IMG/VR virus record: IMGVR_UViG_3300050821_010487
Span: 18,336 to 82,335 of that record
Source of the DNA: a virus
Direction: 5' to 3' (one strand)
Length of the DNA: 64,000 bases
Under the pieces are notes generated by a model. It did no database searches, was not told where the DNA came from, and saw only the letters and a list, made by a program, of their open reading frames with translations. Position 1 is the stretch's first letter, and every line of letters starts with the position of its first letter. This document shows, one piece after another, positions 6,732 through 15,191 of this stretch. The position numbers and the translations under genes are program-made.

Positions 6732-8857
6732 TGGCGATCAGCCGCTGGCAGGCGCCGGATACCCAGGCGGCCGGGCCGCTGGACGTCCTGTCGTGGTTCG
6801 ATGGGCCCCCGGTGCCGGACCCGGTCACTTTCGTCATCGGTGAGGAGTGGCTGGGGAAGCCGAACCTGTATCCCCGCCAGGTGACGCTGCTGAAGCTCAT
6901 CTTCCTGCGCGACGACCTGTTCACCGACTACGACCGGGCGGTCATTGACGAGTGGTGCCAGCGGTTCGCCGACACCAACCCTGACGCCGAGGACAACAAG
7001 TTCTCCGCCCGGACCAAGGGCCTCCAGCCGGACATCTACGAGCGGATCGCCTACCTGAAGCGGCGCGGCTACAAGTGGTTCCCCGAGGTGATCCTTGCGA
7101 TCGGCCGGCGCGGCTCGAAGGGGTACCTGTCGGCGCTGTGCATGGCGTACGTGCTGTGGAACTACATCGCCAAGGGCAACCCGCAGGAGTTCTACGGCAT
7201 CGACCAGGAGAAGCCGCTGGCGGTCGCGATCTTCGCCGGCAAGAAGGAGCAGGCGAAGGAGAACCTGTGGGGTGACCTGTACTCGGTGCTGACCACCGCG
7301 CCGTGCTACACGTCCTACATCTCCGAGCCGCAGGCCGAGAGCCTGACGATCTACGCGCCGTACGACTTCGTCCGGATGCACAAGATGGCCCAGCGGGGCA
7401 TCTCCACGACCAAGGACGCGGCCAGCTTCCGGGTGGTTCCCCGGGAGTCCACGCCGCTGGCCCCCCGTGGCCCGGCCGGGTGCATCCTCGGCTTTGACGA
7501 GGCCGCGCACGTGAAAAACGCCGGCGTCACCCGGGAGTTCGGCATCGTCTACGGCGCGGCTAAGCCGTCCCTCGACCAGTTCGGCACCGACGGCTTCATC
7601 GTGCTGCCGTCCTCCACCTGGGAGATGATCGGCAAGTTCTACGAGCTGTGGAACCTGTCGCTGCAGCGCGAGCCGGGCCCCGAGCCCGGCGAGTACTTCC
7701 CGGCCTACCCCACCAAGTTCATGGTCCAGCTCGAATCGTGGGCGCCGTACGAGGACTGGGAGCGGGCCCCGCTGATCCCGCTGTTCCCGGCCGGTTACCG
7801 CGGCGACCTTGGCGAGTACGAGCCGGACGCGCTGCCGACCCTCCAGCCGCTCAAGGGCGCTATCCAGGCCTACGACGAGGAGATGGCGAGGGAGGAGAAG
7901 GCCAACCCCGACACATTTGCCGTAGAGAGAAGATCAGACTGGGCTACGGCGATGGACGCCTACCTGAACACCGCCAAGATCGATGCGATGTTCTCCCCAT
8001 GGGAGGGGCGGCTGCCGGACTACGGCCGGCCCGAGCTGATGATGCAGGTGTCCGGCCCGATGTCGATCGACTACTCCGCGCACGGCGACCCGGCCTCGGT
8101 CAACTGCCGCTTCGGTTTCGCGGTCGCGCACACCGAGCCGGGCCGCGACGGCCTGGACCACGCGGTGTTCGACCTGATCCACTTCTGGGACCCGGCCGAC
8201 TTCGAGGGCCACATCATCGACTACGACGAGGTCATCGGGTGGATCTACGACAACGTCGTGATGCGGTTCATGCCGGGGGAGCTGACCTTCGACCAGTTCA
8301 ACTCGGTCGCCTCGGTCCAGGCGCTGCAGAAGAAGGTCCGCGCATCCCGGCTGCCGAAGAACGTCCTGGTGTACGAGCGGACCGCGACGGCGCCGCTGAA
8401 CTGGTCCACCTGGGAGACGTTCAAGGCGGCGCTCAACATGGGGTTCGTGCACGCGCCGCTGCACGGCGAGGCCAAGGACGAGCTGAAGTTCGTGCAGAAG
8501 CCCGAGGGGGTCCAGAAGGTGGTCCCGGCCGACTCCGGGCCGGTGCAAACGAAGGACATTGCCGACTGCATCGCGATCGTGTCGGCGCGGCTGCTCGGCG
8601 AGCAGATGAAGGCCTACCTGGCCAAGGACCTGAAGAACCAGCGGCCTCACGTGGCGATGCAGGGCTACGACGCGATGGACCGGTTCTCCCCCGATGCCGG
8701 CAACCCGTATTCGGCGGCCCTGGGCGGTCTCGGCGGCCGTGGTGCGCTGTCGCGGGGGATGCGCCCGGGGATGCCGGGGGCGGCCGGGAGGATGGGCAGA
8801 GTCCCGGCTGGCCGGCTGGGCAACGGGCCCGCGGGGATGCGCCGGCATAGATCCTGA
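6731..8857 (+). CDS. terL: large terminase subunit
   Basis: DNA-packaging motor ATPase with a nuclease domain, 708 aa. The ATPase has a Walker A-like loop GRRGSKG (125-131), a variant of G-x-x-x-x-GK[ST], and Walker B CILGFDEA with D256 and E257. The C-terminal nuclease half starts near MSIDYSAHGD with D447 as a likely metal ligand, and later acidic residues (KDIADCIAI near 615) fit the RNase H-like fold. The last 60 residues are Gly/Arg/Met-rich. It is translated from ATG 6731 in a TGATG overlap. Unusually, the portal gene is not next to it but about 55 kb away. Confidence 0.9.
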   Translation: MAISRWQAPDTQAAGPLDVLSWFDGPPVPDPVTFVIGEEWLGKPNLYPRQVTLLKLIFLRDDLFTDYDRAVIDEWCQRFADTNPDAEDNKFSARTKGLQPDIYERIAYLKRRGYKWFPEVILAIGRRGSKGYLSALCMAYVLWNYIAKGNPQEFYGIDQEKPLAVAIFAGKKEQAKENLWGDLYSVLTTAPCYTSYISEPQAESLTIYAPYDFVRMHKMAQRGISTTKDAASFRVVPRESTPLAPRGPAGCILGFDEAAHVKNAGVTREFGIVYGAAKPSLDQFGTDGFIVLPSSTWEMIGKFYELWNLSLQREPGPEPGEYFPAYPTKFMVQLESWAPYEDWERAPLIPLFPAGYRGDLGEYEPDALPTLQPLKGAIQAYDEEMAREEKANPDTFAVERRSDWATAMDAYLNTAKIDAMFSPWEGRLPDYGRPELMMQVSGPMSIDYSAHGDPASVNCRFGFAVAHTEPGRDGLDHAVFDLIHFWDPADFEGHIIDYDEVIGWIYDNVVMRFMPGELTFDQFNSVASVQALQKKVRASRLPKNVLVYERTATAPLNWSTWETFKAALNMGFVHAPLHGEAKDELKFVQKPEGVQKVVPADSGPVQTKDIADCIAIVSARLLGEQMKAYLAKDLKNQRPHVAMQGYDAMDRFSPDAGNPYSAALGGLGGRGALSRGMRPGMPGAAGRMGRVPAGRLGNGPAGMRRHRS

Positions 8858-8924
8858 CTGCGATCGGTTGTCATGATCGGCTTACCATGGCAAGGAATGT
8901 GAACCTCCACGAACCGGGAGAATC

Positions 8925-9143
8925 ATGGCAACGACCGGTGGCACCGAGACGGCCAGCAAGATCGGCGGCCGGCCCACCGCGGCGGTGAGGTCGGGCTGCG
9001 GCGGGTGCGGGCACCCCCACGCCCTGCACAGCAACGGCAGAACCGCCTGCAAGGCCTGGGCTTGCAGGACTGGCCCCAACGGCAAGCCTTGCCAGGGCTT
9101 CGAGCCTGCCAGGGTGCATCAGGCGGCGTTAGTTACGGTCTGA
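8925..9143 (+). CDS. small Cys/His-rich protein, probable zinc finger
   Basis: 72 aa preceded by GGGAG. Six cysteines and two His occur in the order C..CGH....H.......C....C.......C..F (CGGCGHPHALHSNGRTAC and after), a pattern seen in many small actinophage proteins. It lies alone between the terminase and the first giant gene. Zinc binding is inferred. Confidence 0.7.
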   Translation: MATTGGTETASKIGGRPTAAVRSGCGGCGHPHALHSNGRTACKAWACRTGPNGKPCQGFEPARVHQAALVTV

Positions 9144-9148
9144 CGCCG

Positions 9149-9168
9149 GGGGAGAGAGGCCGCTCCCC
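9149..9168 (+). terminator. weak hairpin before the giant gene
   Basis: GGGGAG (9149-9154) can pair with CTCCCC (9163-9168) around an 8-nt loop, directly after the stop at 9143. The stem is short and there is no T tract. It may instead be a structure in the leader of the 1993-aa gene. Confidence 0.25.
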
Positions 9169-9209
9169 TGGCTTCGTGCTGCCCCCAGAAGGTCCAGGAG
9201 GGCACCCCC

Positions 9210-12200
9210 ATGGACCTGCTAGACCACTTCTCGCGTGATACAGGCTTTCTTGCTATCGTAGAAGCCATGGGCACGTCCTACCGGCTGTGGCGCGGCGAGG
9301 GGCCGCACGATCAGAAGCCGCTGTCGGACGAGCATGCGGGCCGGTGGTTCACCCCAGACCGGCTGACGGCCGAGGACTACGCCTACAAGAGCGGCGGTCA
9401 CCTGCTCCATCTCGACGTCACCGAAGCGGACAAGGAGCACATCACCAAGCCGGACAGCACCTGGCCTTCGGTGGTCAACGGTGACGCTTCGACCATTCAC
9501 GTGAGCCCGGAGCTGGCTGCCCGCAGCGAGCACCACCCCGGGGGCTGCCCGTCCTGCGACCCGGGCCATGACGAAACCCACCGGCACCAGCGGGAGTGGC
9601 TGAAGTCCCAGGCCGCCGCCGAGCCCGCGCGCTACTTCCACATCACTTCACCGGGCAACCGGGCTGGCATCCAGCACCGCGGCCTGGTCCCAGCCGAAGA
9701 CCTGCACGAGGATGAGCCCGGGGAGTCCGGGGGCGGAGACGCCAGCTCCACCTGGTTCCACGTTCTGCACAAGGCGCCTGAGCATCCCCGGCGCGACGTC
9801 TGGGAGCTGACGCACCCGCACCTGTACGACCTGGACGAGGACTCAAACTTCGAGAACGGCGCCAGCAACCCCTTCGTCCGCACTACGCGGGTGGACCCGG
9901 ATCATCTGCGCCTGGTGCACGAGGGCGCCGTTTCACGTGGAACATCGCTGGAGGCTGCTGCCCGCCCCGGCCGGGGCGAGAAGGTCTGCCCCTGCTGCCA
10001 GGGTGAGGGCGAGCACGGCGACGGCTCCGAATGCGACCCGTGCGACGGCCAGGGCATCGTCCACTCCAATGAGCCGGACCGTTACTGCCCCGGCCAGCCA
10101 CAGCCCCGCCGCCGCCACTGGAGGGAGGGAGCGGCCGTGGATGACGAGAAGAGCCCGGATCTCCTGGAGCACTTCCAGGTCGCGGCGATGGCATGGGAGA
10201 ACCAGAGCCCCCGGGACAAGACCCAGTACACCCCCATCAGTGTCCGCCACGCCGGGTTCGCTGGCCTAGTCGGCGACAGCGAGTATGACCGGGAACTGCG
10301 GGAGGATACCGGCGAGGAGCGCGCCGAGGACGGCCATTTTGATGAGGACCTCTACGACGACACGTCGCCCGAGCCGACTCACGAGGAGAAGGCCCACTAC
10401 GACGAGCACGACGAGTGGCCCGACAGTTTCTACGAGCGCCACGACCAGGCCTACGAGCAGGCGGTCAGCCAGCGCAAGAAGGCGGCCGAGGAGGAGGACA
10501 CCCCCGACCACGAGGACGAGGGGCTGATGCACTTCGTCCGCGAGCACGGCGGCAACACCGATCTGTGGAAGAAGCACGGCGAGTTCGGCCCGGTGGACAT
10601 CAAGCACCAGCCGGTCTACGCCACCCAGTCGCATGTCGCCAAGGAGCACATCGAGCGCTACCAGGGCGACCGCCAGGCCCCGAGCCACGCGGAGAGCCTG
10701 CACGGCGACCGGTCCCATGTGGGGTACCTCGGCGATAAGCACCCGCTGTTCGTCACTCACGAGGGCCGGGTGCACACGATCGAGGGCCACCACCGGGTTG
10801 CGACCGACATGGCGATGGGGCGGCACGAGACGCTCGGCTGGCATTTCAACCTGGACAAGCACCCGCGCCTGGCCGACCGCTGGGAGGAGGACCCGGAGGA
10901 CTGGGAAGGCAAGATCGCCGAGCATCACCAGCATCTGCAGGCCCAGGGCGGCTTCGAGCATCCACTGGCACCAGGTCACCTGGGCGAGCAGGGTTACCGG
11001 GTGCACGACGAGAACCGGGGCTTCTACGCCGAGCGCGACAACTGGTCCGGGCACCAGCCGCAGCAGACCTGGGGCACGCTGCACCTGCACCACCCGGATG
11101 GGACCGCTGTGGCTCATCTCGACTACGCCCAGGTCGGCAAGGACGAGGACCCCCATCACGAGATGCATGTCGAGGACCTGCGGTCTGGTGAGGGCGGCAA
11201 GGGCTATGCCTCGGCGCTGATGGACCACGTCTACGCCACCCACCCAGAGCCTGCCGAGGTCTCTCACTCGCTGCGCACCGACGAGGGCGGCGGCTGGTGG
11301 GAGCACTACATCGCCAAGCGGCCCGAGATCGCCGAGCGCGAGCGGCGCCAGGAAGAAGGCGGCGAAGGGCATGAGGTGGTCGCCCACTTCGAGGAAGAAG
11401 CAGCTCCAGCAGCCGGGCCGCGCCCCGCTGCCCTACCTTCCGAGGACTGGGAGGAGCATCTCCGGAAGCTGCGCTACCGCAAGCGCAACGAGCCCCTGAT
11501 GCACCGGGGCATGGCGATCGAGCTGCCGCCCGAGGTGCACGACTTCGTTCATGACCAGTGCCAGACCCGGGACAGGCAGGCTCAGGCGATCCTCGACCAC
11601 CTGAAGAGCCAGCCTCTCGGCATGCACTGGTCCACTGACGAGCGAGTTCCCCGGTTCTTCGCGGGCAAGGAGCGAAAGAACAACCTGCCGGGGTCCACGA
11701 AGGTCATCCTGCACGCGAAGCTGCCCGGGGCCAGCGACATCGAGACCGACCCGCAGAAGCTGCAGGAGGAGGCGGTCTTCCGGCACGACAACTGGATGGG
11801 CGGCGAGCACGAGATCCCGATGAAGGCCGGCGCCCCCGTCCACGTCACGGGGGTGACCTGGTACGGCTACGGCAACCGCAAGCGCACCGGTCATGTCTGG
11901 GGCGAGCAGCATCTCGCTGTCCGGGGCGGGGAACCGGAGCCCGAGATTGAGGTGGTTGCCCACTTCGAGGCCGAGGCGGCTCATCAAGGCCCCCTCACCA
12001 TGGAATACGCCCACAACACCGAAAAGGCTCCCGACATGGGCGAGATTTTCGGCCAGCACGTTGAGCCGCACGGCCGGTACATGGTGCAGCGGGAGCCGGG
12101 CGACTCCTACGGCCAGGACCCGAGGTGGGTGACCGGAACAGTCACCTTTCACAACCCGCTGCACGTTCCTTACGGCGGCCTGGCCAGCGAGCCCACCAAC

Positions 12201-15191
12201 TGGAAGCACCAGCTCAGTGAGCAGTTCGGAGGCAAGCGCGGCAAGGCCTTGTCCCGGGCGGTTACCAAGGCCGGTCACGATGCGATCGTCACGCATGACG
12301 AGGACGGATCGACCCGCGAGATCGTTGACCTGACGGGCTTCCACCGGCAGGGGACGGCCGAGCCGGACCCTGAGCCCGTGGCGGTGGTCGCCCATTTCGA
12401 GGAAGGGGGACATCGCCCCGTCGGCTTTCCGATCTACCGGGGGCTTATTGTCGGCCCCGAGCACCGGGACAACCCACTAGCTGGTGTCCGCACGAACGGG
12501 ATAGGCGAACACTGGACCGATGATGAAGAGGAGGCCCGCAACTGGGCTACGCCTGGTCACGACATCGGCAACCCGTTGCACGAACACGGCATCGGTGTGG
12601 TGCTGCACGCTGATCATCCCGGCGAAGAGCATGAGATGCCTGACTGGAGGAAAGCTGCCACGGGGGTGTATGACGAGGCCGAGGATGATGATGACGGCTG
12701 GGGAACCGAGCGCGAGATAGCCCTGGACGATGGTGCTCCGATCCATGTTCACCACGTGTCTTACGGTCCTGATTTCGAGACCGAACACCCGGTACACCTG
12801 CACGCCGAGGCTGCTGCTGGCGGTAATCCGGCGCGGCTTTGCGCCCACTTCGAGGCCACCGCCACCGAGCACACCGGGATGACTCACGACGAGCTGGACC
12901 AGCACCTGGAGACCTGGTTCCGCCCGCAGCGCCTGGATGCCGAACGGACTACGCATCCCCGCAGCGGCTACCAGGTCGAGACGGGCACTCAGCTCCGGCT
13001 GCACCAGCCGTCCCGCGACGACGAGGGCCCCGGCGAGGACGGCGTCGAAGGCCCGGTTCACTTCGAGGTCTGGGACCACGGCGACCCGCACACCCAGACC
13101 GGGCTGCAGGGGCTGCAGTACCCGAAGAAGACCGGTGAGACCCGGCCGGTCGAGCACGTCTACCGGGGGGTGTCCGCAGACGAGTGGCGGCAGGCCCAGC
13201 AGCGCGGCCACGTCCAGTCCGACGGCCGGGGCACGATCGGCTCCTGGGAGGGCACCAACGCCGACGTGGACCCGAAAGCGGCGGTGTCCTACCTGCCCCG
13301 CAACGCCACCGGCCACATCCTCAAGATCCGGGTGCACCCAGACGACGGCTGGTTCACCCACAGCGCAGACAGCTATGTCCGCACCCGCCACCCGGTCCCG
13401 CTGGACCGGGTGGAGGCGGTCTCCCCGGAGATCACCAAGGGCGGCAAGTACGGCGGCGAGATCACCGTCGGCAAGACCGCTTCGCTGCAGGCGACGGCCG
13501 CGCTGGAGAACCCCTACACCGGTCATGGTGTCTGGTACCACGGCACCCAGGCCGACCCGGAGGACATCAGGCAGCACGGCCTGTCGAACGCGGGCGAGCA
13601 TGCCACCGGCCGGTACCAGGTCCCGGAGAGCGAGTCCGACGATTCCGGCCACTGGAACGCGATGGTTGGCAGTCACTTCACCGCCGACCATGCCATCGCG
13701 GGGGAGTTCGCCAAAGGTGAGCACGAAGGCAGCGACAACGAGGGCTACTGGGGCGAGGACGAGCCTGAGCACCACGGGATCATCCACGCCTACGTGCACC
13801 TGAAGAACCCGAAGGTCTATTCCTCCGAGCACGACATGGACCACGAGGCCTACGAGCACGAGTTCGCCGCGGGCAATCACCCCTCGAACCATCATCCAGG
13901 CCTCGGCCGGGAAGGTGACGCCGACGAGCTGGCCGACGCCGAGGAGATGTGGCCGCACGCGCACCGGATCGCCCGGGATTACGGGCACAGCGAGATCCCC
14001 CGGAGCGTCTACGGCCATCACATGTCACCGTTCGAGCAGCACCCGATGCGGACCGCCTGGCTGAACACACACCCGGACAAGGTGGGGATCGCCGACCGGT
14101 TCAAGCAGCGGCTGATGGACGCCGGCCACGACGGCATCGTCTACGGCAACGAGTACGAGCGCAGCAACCGCGGTGCCGCCGCCAATTCCTCAGTCGTCGC
14201 CTTCCATCCGCATCAGGTCGAGATCACTCAGCACCACCACGTCGATGAGCCCCACGACCCGGACCCTGAGCCCAGCGGGCACCTGGCGGCCCTGGCCTCG
14301 CTGCCGGACGCCCCGGAGCAGAAGCCCGCGGTGGTGCAGCACTTCGGGGTGCAGGACGATCACGAGGAGTGGGAGCGCCGGGTGACGCCGCCGTACACCG
14401 GCCAGCCGCTGTTCCACGGCACCCGCTCGATCCTGGAGCCTGATGAGGAGCTGACCCACGAGCAGGCGGCGGAGCACGCGAACAACACCGACATCCATGC
14501 CGAGCCTTACGTGCACGCGACCAGCAGCGGCGCCGAGGCGCACGACTGGGGCAAGCGTGCCGATTCCTCTCAGGCCGCCTGGCGGATGGAGGAGCTGGGC
14601 CGCGCCCGCGATCTGCGGCCGGGCGAGAACGAGGATCAGGCCTATCCCTCGCGGGTCTACCAGGTGCATCCTCTCGGCGATGTCGAGCCCGACCCGCACA
14701 AGGAAGGCGCTTCCTACCGCTCGGCCAGCCCAATGCGGGTGATCAAGGAGGTGCGCCCGTTGTCCTGCTACGCCGAGGAGTGCGACAACGCCGAGCACTG
14801 GCCGGATCACCCGCACTACGAGCACCTGGCCCGGGACGAGGATGACGAGGACATGAATCACTACGCGGCGGCCCAGCCGGGTCAGTACATCGCTCAGCCT
14901 CCCCGCACCGCGGCCGTGGTCGCCCACTTCGACGCCGGGGCCCTGAGCGCCTCTGAGAGCCCCGGGTTCGCCCGGGGGGTCCTGGAGGGCATGCCGGCTC
15001 TCCACCACGCCGTGGCGGGCAGCCTGGAGGCCCTGGCGGGGAGTTTTGCGGAGTCCCCGGTGCACCCGCACCTGGTGGACCAGCTCATCGACATGGCGAG
15101 CGCGGCCCGCTCCGCGGAGAGCCACGCCAGGGACCTGGTGGCCCAGTTGCCGGCCGCAGAAGGTGTGTGCGAGCCAGCCCCAAAAGCGTGA
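9210..15191 (+). CDS. giant multidomain ADP-ribosyltransferase-type polyvalent protein (1993 aa)
   Basis: ATG 9210 has AGGAGGG upstream. Domains, read by motif: ART-like 20-110 (RLWRGEG, GRWFT); ART/RES-like 141-241 (YFHITSP); DnaJ-type zinc module about 259-286; ParB-like 456-537 (EGHHR 525-529); GNAT-like 594-701; ART 745-890 (MHRGM, HWSTD, EHEIP giving R-S-E); ART-like 920-1050; ART 1069-1188 (YRG, HWTDD, EREI); ART 1218-1421; ART 1438-1674 (WYHGT 1442-1446, YGNEYE); Arr-like 1723-1849 (PLFHGT, SYRSASPMRV). Most modules are preceded by a V[VL]xHF[ED]-type separator. Such concatenations match the class called polyvalent proteins, thought to enter the host with phage DNA. Individual enzyme activities are inferred. 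Confidence 0.82.
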   Translation: MDLLDHFSRDTGFLAIVEAMGTSYRLWRGEGPHDQKPLSDEHAGRWFTPDRLTAEDYAYKSGGHLLHLDVTEADKEHITKPDSTWPSVVNGDASTIHVSPELAARSEHHPGGCPSCDPGHDETHRHQREWLKSQAAAEPARYFHITSPGNRAGIQHRGLVPAEDLHEDEPGESGGGDASSTWFHVLHKAPEHPRRDVWELTHPHLYDLDEDSNFENGASNPFVRTTRVDPDHLRLVHEGAVSRGTSLEAAARPGRGEKVCPCCQGEGEHGDGSECDPCDGQGIVHSNEPDRYCPGQPQPRRRHWREGAAVDDEKSPDLLEHFQVAAMAWENQSPRDKTQYTPISVRHAGFAGLVGDSEYDRELREDTGEERAEDGHFDEDLYDDTSPEPTHEEKAHYDEHDEWPDSFYERHDQAYEQAVSQRKKAAEEEDTPDHEDEGLMHFVREHGGNTDLWKKHGEFGPVDIKHQPVYATQSHVAKEHIERYQGDRQAPSHAESLHGDRSHVGYLGDKHPLFVTHEGRVHTIEGHHRVATDMAMGRHETLGWHFNLDKHPRLADRWEEDPEDWEGKIAEHHQHLQAQGGFEHPLAPGHLGEQGYRVHDENRGFYAERDNWSGHQPQQTWGTLHLHHPDGTAVAHLDYAQVGKDEDPHHEMHVEDLRSGEGGKGYASALMDHVYATHPEPAEVSHSLRTDEGGGWWEHYIAKRPEIAERERRQEEGGEGHEVVAHFEEEAAPAAGPRPAALPSEDWEEHLRKLRYRKRNEPLMHRGMAIELPPEVHDFVHDQCQTRDRQAQAILDHLKSQPLGMHWSTDERVPRFFAGKERKNNLPGSTKVILHAKLPGASDIETDPQKLQEEAVFRHDNWMGGEHEIPMKAGAPVHVTGVTWYGYGNRKRTGHVWGEQHLAVRGGEPEPEIEVVAHFEAEAAHQGPLTMEYAHNTEKAPDMGEIFGQHVEPHGRYMVQREPGDSYGQDPRWVTGTVTFHNPLHVPYGGLASEPTNWKHQLSEQFGGKRGKALSRAVTKAGHDAIVTHDEDGSTREIVDLTGFHRQGTAEPDPEPVAVVAHFEEGGHRPVGFPIYRGLIVGPEHRDNPLAGVRTNGIGEHWTDDEEEARNWATPGHDIGNPLHEHGIGVVLHADHPGEEHEMPDWRKAATGVYDEAEDDDDGWGTEREIALDDGAPIHVHHVSYGPDFETEHPVHLHAEAAAGGNPARLCAHFEATATEHTGMTHDELDQHLETWFRPQRLDAERTTHPRSGYQVETGTQLRLHQPSRDDEGPGEDGVEGPVHFEVWDHGDPHTQTGLQGLQYPKKTGETRPVEHVYRGVSADEWRQAQQRGHVQSDGRGTIGSWEGTNADVDPKAAVSYLPRNATGHILKIRVHPDDGWFTHSADSYVRTRHPVPLDRVEAVSPEITKGGKYGGEITVGKTASLQATAALENPYTGHGVWYHGTQADPEDIRQHGLSNAGEHATGRYQVPESESDDSGHWNAMVGSHFTADHAIAGEFAKGEHEGSDNEGYWGEDEPEHHGIIHAYVHLKNPKVYSSEHDMDHEAYEHEFAAGNHPSNHHPGLGREGDADELADAEEMWPHAHRIARDYGHSEIPRSVYGHHMSPFEQHPMRTAWLNTHPDKVGIADRFKQRLMDAGHDGIVYGNEYERSNRGAAANSSVVAFHPHQVEITQHHHVDEPHDPDPEPSGHLAALASLPDAPEQKPAVVQHFGVQDDHEEWERRVTPPYTGQPLFHGTRSILEPDEELTHEQAAEHANNTDIHAEPYVHATSSGAEAHDWGKRADSSQAAWRMEELGRARDLRPGENEDQAYPSRVYQVHPLGDVEPDPHKEGASYRSASPMRVIKEVRPLSCYAEECDNAEHWPDHPHYEHLARDEDDEDMNHYAAAQPGQYIAQPPRTAAVVAHFDAGALSASESPGFARGVLEGMPALHHAVAGSLEALAGSFAESPVHPHLVDQLIDMASAARSAESHARDLVAQLPAAEGVCEPAPKA
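9238..9256 (-). promoter_or_regulatory. antisense copy of the spacer operator inside the giant gene
   Basis: The minus strand reads TAGCAAGAAAGCCTGTAT, matching the conserved spacer plus -10 of the promoter family found elsewhere here (15 of 18 positions against TAGCAAGAAACCCTGTAA). It lies 28 bp inside the coding sequence and faces against transcription. There is no good -35, so it resembles an isolated operator rather than a promoter. Confidence 0.5.

Noticed and set aside
8875-8905. GCAAGGAATGTGAACC resembling the operator half-site upstream of the small Cys-rich gene
   Set aside because: Only GCAAGGAA matches and there is no spacer core, -35 or -10 in register. Not counted in the promoter family.
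11433-14021. Long open frames on the minus strand opposite the first giant gene (up to 514 aa)
   Set aside because: They are antisense to well-supported domains, Val/Leu/Ala/Gly-rich as expected from GC-biased codons, and lack ribosome sites. The same holds for minus-strand frames at 17234-19246 and 24746-26941.
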